Shown piece after piece: positions 41,935 through 50,826 of a DNA stretch of 64,000 nucleotides; the first letter of the stretch is position 1; every line of letters starts with the position of its first letter. Source of the DNA: DASUTB01 sp036374835 (GTDB lineage Bacteria > Actinomycetota > Actinomycetes > Jiangellales > Jiangellaceae); the NCBI GenBank assembly GCA_036374835.1, contig DASUTB010000052.1:1-64000 (forward strand), read 5' to 3'. Made by a program: the position numbers and the translations under genes. Under the pieces are notes generated by a model that had not been told where the DNA came from, ran no database searches, and saw nothing but the letters and a program-made list of their open reading frames with translations.

Positions 41935-42567
41935 TCAGCCGCGCACGTCCTCGGCGACTTTGCGCGAGCGTGCGGCTCGCAGGCAGGCCGCGGTGAGATT
42001 CGGTAGCTCGTCGGTGCTGACGTAGGACGCCAGCCGCTCAGGGGTCTTCGGCAGTCCGACGCGTTCGGCGCCCTCGGCCGCACGATCGTCCACGTACGGC
42101 GCGAGCACCGGCCAAACCGCCTGCACCTCCCGGCAGAAGATGTCCGCACCCGCCGGCCCGATCCCCGGTACCTCCTGCAATAGCGAGGGGATCCGCGCCG
42201 GCTCCGTGGCCTGATCCCGGAGCCGGCGCAGATCGCCGCCCCAGCGGTCGAGCACAAGCTCGGCGCCGTTGCCGAGCATGGTGGCTGTGCGCTCGTCATA
42301 CCGCCGGTAGTGGCCGCGGCCCAGCGCGTCGACACGCTGTTGCCACGTCGCATCCTTCATGGCCTGAGGCGTTCGGTAGCCCGCCTTGAACAGCTCGCTC
42401 GCCGCCGCCACCGCGATGTCCGAGCTGATCCGTGCGGACAGCAGCACGGACAGCACCAGTAGCTGGTAGAGGGGTGCGGGCGTGTCCTTGAGCTTGATGC
42501 CGGCCTGGTCGGCGAACGTCGTGCCGTGACGCTCGACCAGGGCACGGGCGACGTCGTGTTTGGTCAT
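41935..42567 (-). CDS. HhH-GPD/endonuclease III-like protein
   Basis: A 210-residue protein with the helix-hairpin-helix GPD fold of base-excision DNA glycosylases. VLLSARISSDIAVAAASELF corresponds to the EndoIII LSAQTTD helix region, and LLQEVPGIGPAGADIFCREV is the HhH with VPGIGP. The usual catalytic Lys after HhH is not evident, and no Fe-S cysteine set follows, so activity is unclear. ATG 42567 overlaps the PfpI stop (ATGA), so the two are one operon. Confidence 0.8.
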   Translation of the reverse strand: MTKHDVARALVERHGTTFADQAGIKLKDTPAPLYQLLVLSVLLSARISSDIAVAAASELFKAGYRTPQAMKDATWQQRVDALGRGHYRRYDERTATMLGNGAELVLDRWGGDLRRLRDQATEPARIPSLLQEVPGIGPAGADIFCREVQAVWPVLAPYVDDRAAEGAERVGLPKTPERLASYVSTDELPNLTAACLRAARSRKVAEDVRG

Positions 42568-43076
42568 CGCCGGTCGAGCTGGTTGAGCAGTGCGTCGCAG
42601 AACGCCGGGATGTCGCCAGGGTGGCGGGAGGTGATCAGATTCTCGTCCTCGACGACCTCCTTGTCGATCCACGTCGCGCCGGCGTTCTTCACATCGGTCT
42701 TCACCGAGGGGTACGACGTGATCGTCCGGCCGCGCAGGATGTCGGCCTCGGCGAGCATCCAAGGCGCGTGGCAGATCGCCGCCACAGGCTTGCCGGCGGC
42801 GAACATCCGCTGGGTCAAAGTGACGAGGTTCTCGTCGGTGCGGATCTTGTCCGGCGAATAGCCGCCCGGGATCACCAGGGCGTCGAACTCCTCGGCATCG
42901 GCCTCGGAGGAGGCCAACTCGACGGTGGCCTTCGCGCCGTTCTTACCGGTGATCTCCTTGCCGGCGGTCAGCCCGACGATCACCGCATGGTGCCCGGCCT
43001 TGCGGACCTTGTCGTACGGGTCGGTGAACTCGGCATCTTCGAACATGTCGTCGACGATGAAAGCGATGCGCGCCAC
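42564..43076 (-). CDS. DJ-1/PfpI-family protein
   Basis: A 170-residue PfpI/DJ-1 family protein. The nucleophile Cys is in VAAICHAPWMLAEA, with the conserved acidic residue in the N-terminal DDMFEDAEFTDPYD and the strand LVIPGGYSPDKIR. Family members act as deglycases/glyoxalases or stress chaperones. GTG 43076 has GGAGGAG upstream. It leads the operon with the HhH-GPD gene, under a stress promoter. Confidence 0.88.
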   Translation of the reverse strand: MARIAFIVDDMFEDAEFTDPYDKVRKAGHHAVIVGLTAGKEITGKNGAKATVELASSEADAEEFDALVIPGGYSPDKIRTDENLVTLTQRMFAAGKPVAAICHAPWMLAEADILRGRTITSYPSVKTDVKNAGATWIDKEVVEDENLITSRHPGDIPAFCDALLNQLDRR

Positions 43077-43114
43077 GGCTGCTCCTCCCTACCTCACGTA
43101 CGTTCGTTGATTCC

Positions 43115-43139
43115 GTACCCGGCAATTCGTCGCTGACAC
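43115..43139 (-). promoter_or_regulatory. SigB/F-type promoter, GTGT-N15-GGGTAC
   Basis: Minus strand GTGT (43139-43136), 15-base spacer, GGGTAC (43120-43115), 38 bases before the PfpI start. Confidence 0.6.
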
Positions 43140-43164
43140 GCGCCGCGCCGGAGTATCCGCGAGC

Positions 43165-44940
43165 TCACGCATAGATGGCGTCGATCTCCTTCGCGAAGTG
43201 CTCGGCGATCTTCGACCGCCGAAGTTTGAGAATGGGGGTCAGCTCTTGATCGGACTCGGTGAACTGCCGGTCGAGGATGGTGAAGGCGCGGATCGACTCG
43301 GCGCGGGATACGTGCTCGTTGGCGTGATCGACGGCGCGCTGGACCTCCCGTCGCACCAGCTCGTGATGGCGGATTCCCTCGGGATCGCCGTCGATGCCGT
43401 GCCGTTCGGCGAACGCGCGCAACTCGTCGTCGTCCAAGGTCACCAGGGCGGCGACAAACGGCCGACGGTCGCCGACGACCATCGCCTGAGACACGATGTC
43501 GCTGCTCTCGACGCGCTGCTCGAGCGGCGCGGGCGCGACGTTCTTGCCGTTCGCGGTGACGATCAGGTCCTTCTTCCGGTCGTGGATCCGGAGGAAGCCG
43601 GCGTCGTCGAGCATGCCGAGGTCACCGGTGCGGAACCAGTCGTCGTCGAACTCGGAACGGTCGACCTGCTGGTCGCCGCCGCGGTGGTAGCCGCCGAAGA
43701 CGTTGCCACCGCGGACCAGGATTTCGCCGTCGCCGTCGATACGGATCTCCACGCCGGGCAGTGGTGTCCCGACCGTGCCGATCCGTTGCCTGCCCGGGGT
43801 GTTGACCGTGGCCGGCGCGGTGGTCTCGGTAAGACCGTAGCCTTCGAGGATCGGGATCCTGGCGGCCTGGTAGAACCGGGCCAGCTCGGTGGCCAGCGGC
43901 GCACCGCCGGACATGCCGTACTGCACGCGCCCGCCGAGCGCGTTCCTAACCTGCCGGTAGACCAGCAGATCGGCGGCGGCTCGTCGGGTCCGGAGCAACG
44001 GGCCGGGCCGGTCGGCGCCGGCCCAGTCCTGCCCCGCCGACACGGCCCAGTCGAACAGCGGGCGGCGCACACCGGAGGCACGAGCCCGGGTACTTTCGAA
44101 GACCTTCTCCAGCAGACGCGGAACGGCGAGCAGGAACGTCGGGCTGAACGCGCGGATGTCGTGGGCAGGTTCGGAGGTGCGAACGAACCCGACACGGAGG
44201 CCGGCGTCCAGGCACACGAACTGGATCAGCCGCGCGAAGATGTGCGCCAGGGGCAGGAGTTGGAGCACGCTCCCTCCTTGCCCGATCGCCGCGTGAAGGT
44301 GTGCTTGGGTCTGCCGGACCGTCCAGACGAGGTTGCGGTGGGTGAGGACGCAGCCCTTGGGTCCGCCGGTGGTCCCCGACGTGTAGACGACGGTGGCGAT
44401 ATCGTCCTGCCTGAGGTTGCCGATCCGCCGGCCGACCTCGGGAGTGAACTCGACGGCGCCGTCGTCGGTTAGCTCGGCGAGACCCGAGTCGTCAAAGACC
44501 AGCACCTCGCTCGCACCGGCGTCCTCGAGGCGGTCGGCGAGCTCCGCTGTGGCGGCGAACGCGAGTTTCGCTCCGGCGTCATCGAGAATCCGGCGGCATT
44601 GGCCGGCTGAGCTCGTGTCGTACAGCGGGATCGTGATTCCGCCGGCGCTGAGGATGGCGAGGTCGGCGATCGTCCACTCGACCCTTGTCGGGCTCATCAG
44701 CGCAACGCGGTCTCCGGGGCCAACCCCGCGTGCGACGAGCCCGGCCGCGACCGCAAGGACCCGTTCGTTGAGTTCAGCGCGGGTCACGTCACGCCAGCCC
44801 TTGTGCGCCGGCTCGGCGAGGACGACTTCGTCGGGCGATCGATCGGCCAGGTACACGAAGCGTCCCGGCAGGTGCTCGCCGGTACCGATCGGCGCCTGCG
44901 TAGGCCCTCGCACCTGCGCGCGACTCATAGCCCGTGTCAT
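43165..44940 (-). CDS. Long-chain fatty acid-CoA ligase-like AMP-forming enzyme
   Basis: A 591-residue ANL-superfamily ligase. The P-loop is VVYTSGTTGGPKGCVLTHRN. Motif A4/A5 is ILEGYGLTETTAPAT, and the hinge is GDGEILVRGGNVFGGYH ... WFRTGDLGMLDDAGFLRIHDRKKDLIV. The C-terminal Lys region is ELTPILKLRRSKIAEHF. It activates a fatty acid to its CoA thioester; chain length is unknown. ATG 44940 has no Shine-Dalgarno sequence, but a GGGTAC hexamer ends 9 bases upstream, supporting this start and a leaderless mRNA. Confidence 0.88.
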   Translation of the reverse strand: MTRAMSRAQVRGPTQAPIGTGEHLPGRFVYLADRSPDEVVLAEPAHKGWRDVTRAELNERVLAVAAGLVARGVGPGDRVALMSPTRVEWTIADLAILSAGGITIPLYDTSSAGQCRRILDDAGAKLAFAATAELADRLEDAGASEVLVFDDSGLAELTDDGAVEFTPEVGRRIGNLRQDDIATVVYTSGTTGGPKGCVLTHRNLVWTVRQTQAHLHAAIGQGGSVLQLLPLAHIFARLIQFVCLDAGLRVGFVRTSEPAHDIRAFSPTFLLAVPRLLEKVFESTRARASGVRRPLFDWAVSAGQDWAGADRPGPLLRTRRAAADLLVYRQVRNALGGRVQYGMSGGAPLATELARFYQAARIPILEGYGLTETTAPATVNTPGRQRIGTVGTPLPGVEIRIDGDGEILVRGGNVFGGYHRGGDQQVDRSEFDDDWFRTGDLGMLDDAGFLRIHDRKKDLIVTANGKNVAPAPLEQRVESSDIVSQAMVVGDRRPFVAALVTLDDDELRAFAERHGIDGDPEGIRHHELVRREVQRAVDHANEHVSRAESIRAFTILDRQFTESDQELTPILKLRRSKIAEHFAKEIDAIYA

Positions 44941-44949
44941 AACCCGTGC

Positions 44950-44974
44950 GTACCCCGGTTCGGGGCGGCGAATC
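44950..44974 (-). promoter_or_regulatory. SigB/F-type promoter, GATT-N15-GGGTAC, leaderless geometry
   Basis: Minus strand GATT (44974-44971), 15-base spacer, GGGTAC (44955-44950), 9 bases before the ligase ATG. Confidence 0.5.
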
Positions 44975-45139
44975 GCGTCGAGCCGAATGAAGACCTGAAG
45001 GCATGTTTAAAGGCCGTCGCGGTGGACATCGTCCTGGTAGCTGCAATTCGGTCGGGATTCGCGCGAGCATTCAGGCGGTCCGGCCGAGTTCCAGTAAGCG
45101 GCCCGAGATCGATCCGGCTAGGAAGAGGGGTGTCGATCG

Positions 45140-45877
45140 ATGGATATGGAGATGGGCCGCAGGCTCGCCGCCGAGGTGGTCGGATCCGCGTTGCTTACGT
45201 TGTTCGGTGCGGGAGCCGTGGTCGCATCCTTCCTTCTCGTCGGCGAGTTGAACTACGCCGGCATCGGGTTCGTGGGGCTGTCGTTCGCGGTGGCCATCGC
45301 GGTCGCGGTGTACGCCTTCGGGCCCGTATCGGGTGCGCACATCAACCCGACCGTGACACTCGCCCTCGCGATCGTGCGCCGGTTCCCGTGGCGGGACGTC
45401 GCGCCGTACCTGGCCGCCCAGCTGCTTGGAGGCGTCATCGCGGCCCTGCTGATCCTGGCGTATCTGGGTTCGCAGGCCAGTGACATGGGCGGTGTGGGCC
45501 TGACCGAACTGGCCGACGGCGTCAGCTGGTGGCAGGGCGTCGTCGCCGAGGCGCTCGGCGCCTACATCCTGATGACCGCGGTCATGACCATGGCGATCGA
45601 TCCGCGCGGCAACGCCGCGTGGGCCGGCTGGGTGATCGGTCTGTCGGTCGCGGCGGCGGTCTTCGTGATCGGTCCGGTCACCGGAGCGTCGTTGAACCTC
45701 CAGCGCACGTTCGGTCCGTACCTGGCCAACACGTTGGCCGGCGGCGACACGCCATGGGAGCAGCTACCGCTGTACCTCGTCGGCCCGGTCATCGGTGCGG
45801 TGCTTGCGGCCCTCACCTATGAGTTCGTCGCTCGGCCGTCCCGTGCCGAGCAGTTGTCAGAAAGGAGTACGCAATGA
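45140..45877 (+). CDS. Aquaporin/glycerol facilitator-like channel with altered NPA box
   Basis: A 245-residue MIP-family protein with six membrane helices. The first half-helix box is SGAHINPTVTL (NPT instead of NPA). The second is TGASLNLQRTFGPYLA, where NPA has become NLQ and the Arg filter residue follows. Helix 1 begins AAEVVGSALLTLFGAGAVV. Such boxes change pore size, so the solute is not predictable. A weak GTTT-N15-GGACAT lies at 45005-45029. The stop overlaps the next ATG (ATGA). Confidence 0.85.
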   Translation: MDMEMGRRLAAEVVGSALLTLFGAGAVVASFLLVGELNYAGIGFVGLSFAVAIAVAVYAFGPVSGAHINPTVTLALAIVRRFPWRDVAPYLAAQLLGGVIAALLILAYLGSQASDMGGVGLTELADGVSWWQGVVAEALGAYILMTAVMTMAIDPRGNAAWAGWVIGLSVAAAVFVIGPVTGASLNLQRTFGPYLANTLAGGDTPWEQLPLYLVGPVIGAVLAALTYEFVARPSRAEQLSERSTQ

Positions 45878-47013
45878 AGGCAGTCGTCTACAAGGAGCCG
45901 TACCACGTCGACGTCGAGCAAGTCGACGACCCGGTGATCGAGGATCCCACCGATGCGCTGGTGAGGATCACCTCGACCGCGATCTGCGGATCCGACCTGC
46001 ACATGTACGAAGGACGCACCGGCGCCGAAGCCGGGATCGTGTTCGGGCACGAGAACATGGGAATCGTCGAGGAGGTCGGGTCCGGCGTGGCCAAGCTCAA
46101 GCGCGGCGACCGGGTCTCGATGCCGTTCAATGTCGCGTGCGGCTTCTGCAAGAACTGCGAGAACAACAAGACCGGCTTCTGCCTCACGGTGAACGAGGGT
46201 TTCGCCGGCGGGGCGTACGGCTACGTCGCGATGGGCCCGTACCGCGGCGGGCAGGCGGAGTACCTCCGCGTGCCGTTTGCCGACTTCAACGCCCTGAAGC
46301 TGCCGCCGGGGGAGCAGCACGAGGCCGATTTCGCCATGCTGGCCGACATCTTCCCGACCGGTTACCACGGTGCCGCAATGGCCGACGTGCAGCCGGGAGA
46401 GACGGTCGCGGTCTACGGCGCCGGACCGGTCGGCCTGATGGCGGCCTACTCGTCGCTGATCCGAGGTGCGGCCAAGGTGTACGTCGTCGACCGGGTCCCC
46501 CACCGGCTGAGCCTCGCCGAGCAGATCGGCGCGATCCCGGTGAACTTCGACGAGGTCGATGCGGTCGAGTACATCGTCGACCAGACCGACGGCGGTACCG
46601 ACAAGGGCATCGACGCGGTCGGCTACCAGGCCACCAAGAGCGGGGGAGACGAGGAACAGCCCGCGATCGTGCTCAACAGTCTGGTCTACACGGTGCGACC
46701 CACGGGCCGGCTCGGTGTGGTCGGTCTCTACCTGCCACAGGATCCCGGCGCTCCGAGCGACGAGGCGAAAGAGGGCCGGCTGCTGTTCGAGATCGGCAAG
46801 TTCTTCGAGAAGGGCCTGTCGATGGGCACGGGTCAGTGCAACGTGAAGTCGTACAACCGCTACCTGCGCGACCTGATCATCGCGGAGCGCGCCAAGCCGA
46901 GCTTCGTCGTGTCGAAGGAGACGTCGCTGGACGACGCACCCGAGGCCTACGAGCGCTTCGACAATCGCGAGGAAGGCTACTCGAAGGTCGTGCTGCATCC
47001 GCAGCCCGCGTAG
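45874..47013 (+). CDS. Zinc-dependent formaldehyde/alcohol dehydrogenase-like protein
   Basis: A 379-residue medium-chain dehydrogenase, related to but distinct from the one at 30727-31974. Catalytic zinc: AICGSDLHMYEGR and VFGHENMGIVEEVGSG. Structural zinc: CGFCKNCENNKTGFC. The NAD motif is VAVYGAGPVGLMAAYSS. The tail is like glutathione-independent formaldehyde dehydrogenases (GQCNVKSYNRYLRDLI). AAAGGAG precedes the ATG, which overlaps the aquaporin stop, so channel and enzyme are co-expressed; a small alcohol or aldehyde may be the common substrate. Confidence 0.88.
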   Translation: MKAVVYKEPYHVDVEQVDDPVIEDPTDALVRITSTAICGSDLHMYEGRTGAEAGIVFGHENMGIVEEVGSGVAKLKRGDRVSMPFNVACGFCKNCENNKTGFCLTVNEGFAGGAYGYVAMGPYRGGQAEYLRVPFADFNALKLPPGEQHEADFAMLADIFPTGYHGAAMADVQPGETVAVYGAGPVGLMAAYSSLIRGAAKVYVVDRVPHRLSLAEQIGAIPVNFDEVDAVEYIVDQTDGGTDKGIDAVGYQATKSGGDEEQPAIVLNSLVYTVRPTGRLGVVGLYLPQDPGAPSDEAKEGRLLFEIGKFFEKGLSMGTGQCNVKSYNRYLRDLIIAERAKPSFVVSKETSLDDAPEAYERFDNREEGYSKVVLHPQPA

Positions 47014-47027
47014 TCCCCGCCTCTGAA

Positions 47028-47109
47028 TGATCACGTTCGGTAGGAGTCACGTAGCTTCACCAGGCACGCGTGCCTGGCGAAGCTACGTGACTCCTACCGA
47101 ACGTGATCA
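47028..47109. repeat. 82-base near-perfect palindrome between convergent genes
   Basis: Left arm 47028-47068 (TGATCACGTTCGGTAGG ... CAGGCACG) and right arm 47069-47109 are reverse complements over 41 bases with a single mismatch (47059/47078) and no spacer. It lies after the stop of the zinc dehydrogenase and includes the stop codon of ligD-pol. It would form a cruciform or a very stable hairpin in RNA from both sides and may act as a bidirectional terminator. The arm start also occurs near 38956. Confidence 0.85.
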
Positions 47110-48048
47110 AACGTCGATCTCGTCGGCGGCGGGCAGTCGCTGTTGATGTTCCAGGAGCGGCTCGAACAGCGCGGCGCGCCGGTCCATCTGTTCGACGGTC
47201 TTGTCCGCGCTGAACCGTAGACCGTCCGGGTCGGCCTTGCCGGCGGCGACGTCGTCGACCTCGGTCCATGACAGCGGCACCGCGACGGTCGGATGTTCGC
47301 GTGCGCGAAGTGAGAACGGCGCCACCGTGGTCTTGTGCGCGGTGTTCTGACTCCAGTCGATGAAAACCTTGCCGCGGCGCTTCTCCTTGCTCATGCGCGA
47401 GACGATGTCGTCGGGATACGAATGCTCGGCTGCCCGGGCCACCGAGCGCGCGAACGGCTTGGTCTCGCCGTAGGTGATGTCCGTGTTCAACGGGACCGCG
47501 ACGTGCAGTCCTTTCGAGCCGGACGACTTGACCAGGACCTCGAGCCCGAGATTGTCGAACAGGTCGCGTAGTAGTGTGGCGACCTCGGCGCACTCGGCAA
47601 GACCGACACCCTCGCCCGGGTCCAGGTCGAATACGAGCATCGTGGGGCGCTCGAGGTCGTCGGCGAGCGCCAGCATCGTGTGCATCTCGAGGTCGGCGAG
47701 GTTGGCCGCCCACAGCAGGGTGGGAAGGTCGTCGATGACGCAGTACTCGATGTCACGTTTCTTCCGCTCGGTCCACACCGGGGCCGTCGACACCCAGTCC
47801 GGCCGCCATGGTGGGCAGCGTTTCTCGTAGAAACTCTTGCCGCCCACGCCGTCCGGGAACCGCTTCATGACCAGCGGGCGCCCGCGCAGGTGTGGGAGCA
47901 GCGCCGGTGCGATCGCCCGGTAGTACTCCAGGACGTCCCTTTTCGTTGTGCCGTCGGGGTAGAGGACCTTGTCGAGGTTCGACAGCTCCAGCTCCCGGCC
48001 GTCGATCTCCACCGTTCCTTCGGCAAGCTCCGCTTCTGCGCTGCTCAT
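47107..48048 (-). CDS. ligD: LigD polymerase (primase-polymerase) domain protein
   Basis: A 313-residue archaeo-eukaryotic primase-type polymerase, the separate POL part of LigD that fills and extends ends in NHEJ. Signature segments are VEIDGRELELSNLDKVLYPDG, GKSFYEKRCPPWRPDW, LVFDLDPGEGV with the metal-binding aspartates, and LVKSSGSKGLHVAVPL. The C-terminus has VPLSWTEVDD. In many species POL is fused to the ligase; here it is a distinct gene. ATG 48048 overlaps the stop of the ligase gene. Confidence 0.93.
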   Translation of the reverse strand: MSSAEAELAEGTVEIDGRELELSNLDKVLYPDGTTKRDVLEYYRAIAPALLPHLRGRPLVMKRFPDGVGGKSFYEKRCPPWRPDWVSTAPVWTERKKRDIEYCVIDDLPTLLWAANLADLEMHTMLALADDLERPTMLVFDLDPGEGVGLAECAEVATLLRDLFDNLGLEVLVKSSGSKGLHVAVPLNTDITYGETKPFARSVARAAEHSYPDDIVSRMSKEKRRGKVFIDWSQNTAHKTTVAPFSLRAREHPTVAVPLSWTEVDDVAAGKADPDGLRFSADKTVEQMDRRAALFEPLLEHQQRLPAADEIDV

Positions 48049-49472
48049 GCCGGCTCCTCCCGTACGACGTCGGTGGCCGGCTTGTCGTCGCGCAAACCCT
48101 GATAGGACGGGTGCCGCAAGGTGTTCGCGTGGGTCCACTCGGTGAACGTCACCTCGCAGACCAGCTCAGGCTCGACGAACACGGCGCCCTTCTGCGGTTG
48201 GCGGCCGGCGAACGGGCTCTCGTTGCGTTCGAGCGGTGCGAGCCGGTCGTGCAGCATGTCCAGGTCATCGTGGCCGAAGCCGGTGCCGACCTTGCCTGCG
48301 TAGCGCAGCGAGCCGTCCTCGTAGTAACCGACTAGCAGGGCGCCGAGCCGACCTTCGCGACGGCCCTTGCCGGGCAGCCAGCCGCCGATCACGACCTCCT
48401 GGCGGAGCACGTTCTTGATCTTCAGCCAATCCCGGGAACGCCGGCCCGGCCGGTACGGGCTGTCCAGGCGTTTGGCGATGACGCCCTCGATACCCTGCTC
48501 ACGCGTCGCATCGAGCAGGCTTGATCCGGCACCCTTGTGGAACTCCGGCACGTTCCAATGCTCACCGTCGAGGCCGAGGTCCTCGAGCGCGCCGCGGCGC
48601 TCCTCGTACGGCTCGTCGAGCAGCGAGCGTCCGTCCAGATAGAGCAGGTCGAAGATCACATAAGTGACCGGGATCTCCCGGCGCCGGCGCTGTATCTCCG
48701 AGTCGGATGTCACGTGCATACGCGGCTGCAGTCGCTGGAAGCTCGGCTTGCCGTCGTCGAAGGCGACCAGCTCGCCGTCCATCACGGCGCGGCGCGAGCC
48801 GAGCAGGCGGGACAAGCCCGAGACCTCCGGGTACTGCTGGGTGATGTCGCGGCCATTGCGGCTGACCAGCCGGATCCGGCCCGGCTCGGCGTAGGCGAGC
48901 GCGCGTACGCCGTCCCACTTGATCTCGAAGCCCCAGGCGTCCTCGTTCTCCGGCATCGTGGACAGCGTTGCCTTCATCGGCGACACATCGTCCGGAAACG
49001 GGTCACCGGGATTCTCCGGCGGATCCATCCGGTGCATCAACCAGTCCCTCTTGGTGCGGAACAGGGAGAAGCGTCCGCGTACACGTTCGCCGTCCAGGCG
49101 TATGACGAACTTGTCCTCCCCGATCTCCTCCGGAACGTAATTGCCATGATCCCAGATCGACATCGTGCCGGCGCCGTACTCGCCGGCCGGTATCTCACCT
49201 TCGAACGCGAGGTACTCGAGCGGATGGTCTTCGGTCCGCACGGCCAGCCGGTTCTTACCGGGATCGTCGGGAATGCCGCGGGGAAGCGCCCATGACAGCA
49301 GAACGCCGTCGTGTTCTAGTCGCAGGTCCCAGTGCAGCCGGCGGGCATGGTGCTCCTGCACCACGAACCGCCGTTCGTCGGATGTGCGCCGGGCATCACC
49401 GCGCGGCTCCGAGGTGCGGTCGAACGCGCGCCGTTCCCGGTACTCCTCGAGTCGGTTGGCCGTCGCCGGCAT
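48045..49472 (-). CDS. ligD: LigD: 3'-phosphoesterase plus ATP-dependent DNA ligase
   Basis: A 475-residue protein with two domains. The N-terminal PE domain (about 35-150: VVQEHHARRLHWDLRLEHDG, GEYGAGTMSIWDHG) trims 3' ends. The ligase domain follows: motif I EIKWDGVRALAY with the AMP-accepting Lys, motif III VTYVIFDLLYLDGRSL, motif IV EGVIAKRLDSPY, motif V DWLKIKN and the OB fold GALLVGYYEDGSLRYAGKVGTGF. It seals breaks with Ku. It starts 3 bases after the NDH-2 gene ends and overlaps ligD-pol. Confidence 0.93.
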   Translation of the reverse strand: MPATANRLEEYRERRAFDRTSEPRGDARRTSDERRFVVQEHHARRLHWDLRLEHDGVLLSWALPRGIPDDPGKNRLAVRTEDHPLEYLAFEGEIPAGEYGAGTMSIWDHGNYVPEEIGEDKFVIRLDGERVRGRFSLFRTKRDWLMHRMDPPENPGDPFPDDVSPMKATLSTMPENEDAWGFEIKWDGVRALAYAEPGRIRLVSRNGRDITQQYPEVSGLSRLLGSRRAVMDGELVAFDDGKPSFQRLQPRMHVTSDSEIQRRRREIPVTYVIFDLLYLDGRSLLDEPYEERRGALEDLGLDGEHWNVPEFHKGAGSSLLDATREQGIEGVIAKRLDSPYRPGRRSRDWLKIKNVLRQEVVIGGWLPGKGRREGRLGALLVGYYEDGSLRYAGKVGTGFGHDDLDMLHDRLAPLERNESPFAGRQPQKGAVFVEPELVCEVTFTEWTHANTLRHPSYQGLRDDKPATDVVREEPA

Positions 49473-49475
49473 CGG

Positions 49476-50783
49476 CTAGCTTTCGGTCTGCTCGGTGAAC
49501 TCGGCCGTCGGCTTGTGGATCTCGCCCAAGGCCACGATCTCGCGGCGGAAGGCCAGCGCGAGGCTCCAGTCGACCGCCAGCCGGACGCGACGGTTGATCG
49601 TCGGCATCTGGGACAGGTGGTAGAGCCGATGCATCGCCCAGGCCGGCCAGCCCTTCACCTTGCGGCCGCGGATCTCGGCGACGCCATCGTGCAACCCCAG
49701 CGACGCGACCGACCCGGCGAACTCGTGCCGGTACGGTCGAACCGGCTTGCCGCGGATCTTCGCGGTGATGTTGTCGGCGAGCTGCTTGGCCTGGCGCACG
49801 GCGTGCTGGGCCGTCGGAGGGCAGGTCGCCTCGGGATCGTCCTTGGTCAGGTCGGGCACGGCGGCGCAGTCCCCGGCCGCGAACACATCGTCGTGTCCCT
49901 CCACTTCGAGCGTGGCTCGGCATCGCACCCGGCCCTTGTCGTCGCGAGGAAGGTCGGTGCCGTCGAGCATCGGGTGCGGTGACACCCCAGTCGTCCACAC
50001 GATGGTGGCAGTGTCGAACTCCGTGCCGTCGGAAAGCTCGACGTGTCCGTTCTCGACGGTGTCGGTCGTCGTCTCCAGGTACACGTCCATGCCACGCTCA
50101 CGCAGCACGTCGACCGCGTATTCGGCCAGCGAGCGGCTGACCTCGGGCATGATCCGGTCCGCCGCTTCGACGAGCATCCATCGCATGTCGTCGACGTCGA
50201 GCTCGGCGTGGTAGCGCTTGACCGCGGTGCGCGCCATCTCCTCGAGCTGGCCGAGCGCCTCGACGCCCGCGTAGCCGCCGCCGACGAACATAAACGTCAG
50301 CAGCTTGCGCCGAAGCCGAGGGTCCGCGGTGCTCGCGGCCTTGTCGAGCTGGCTGAGGACATGGTTGCGCAGGTAGATGGCCTCACCGAGGGTCGTGAAC
50401 CCGATCGCCTGCTCAGCCAGTCCGGGTACCGGGAGGATCTTGGTGACCGAGCCCGGCGCGACGACGAGCACGTCGTAGTTGAGCGTCTCGGTGTGGCCGT
50501 CGGCGACGGCGACCTGGGTGGTTCGGGCTTTGCTGTCGACACCGACCACGCTGCCGGTGAGTACGCGGCTTTTGTCCAGCACGTGCCGGTGGGGTGTCAC
50601 GACGTGCCGTGGCTCGACGGTTCCGGCTGCGGCGTCGGACAGCAGTGGCTGGTAGGTCAGGTAGGGACGTGGATCGACAACGGTCACCGACGCTTCCGCG
50701 CGCCGAAGCTTGCGCTGTAGCCGGCGGGCGGTGTAGAGGCCCACGTAGCCCGCGCCGGCGATCACGATGCGCGGGCGGGTCAT
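49476..50783 (-). CDS. Type II NADH dehydrogenase-like FAD oxidoreductase
   Basis: A 435-residue flavoprotein of the NDH-2 family. The FAD Rossmann motif is RIVIAGAGYVGLYTARRL, the NADH motif is FMFVGGGYAGVEALGQL, and DDVFAAGDCAAVPDL contacts FAD. The C-terminal region with WPAWAMHRLYHLSQMPT may form the membrane-binding helix. It oxidises NADH with quinone without pumping protons. Gene order and 3- to 43-base gaps place it inside the LigD operon, an unusual partner for DNA repair. Confidence 0.87.
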   Translation of the reverse strand: MTRPRIVIAGAGYVGLYTARRLQRKLRRAEASVTVVDPRPYLTYQPLLSDAAAGTVEPRHVVTPHRHVLDKSRVLTGSVVGVDSKARTTQVAVADGHTETLNYDVLVVAPGSVTKILPVPGLAEQAIGFTTLGEAIYLRNHVLSQLDKAASTADPRLRRKLLTFMFVGGGYAGVEALGQLEEMARTAVKRYHAELDVDDMRWMLVEAADRIMPEVSRSLAEYAVDVLRERGMDVYLETTTDTVENGHVELSDGTEFDTATIVWTTGVSPHPMLDGTDLPRDDKGRVRCRATLEVEGHDDVFAAGDCAAVPDLTKDDPEATCPPTAQHAVRQAKQLADNITAKIRGKPVRPYRHEFAGSVASLGLHDGVAEIRGRKVKGWPAWAMHRLYHLSQMPTINRRVRLAVDWSLALAFRREIVALGEIHKPTAEFTEQTES

Positions 50784-50826
50784 CGGACAACGACCTCGGC
50801 ACTGCTGTTGTCTGCACGAGCGATGT

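Noticed and set aside
45005..45029. GTTT-N15-GGACAT upstream of the aquaporin gene
   Set aside because: The -10 differs at two positions from GGGTAT and the distance to the start is long; not listed as a promoter.
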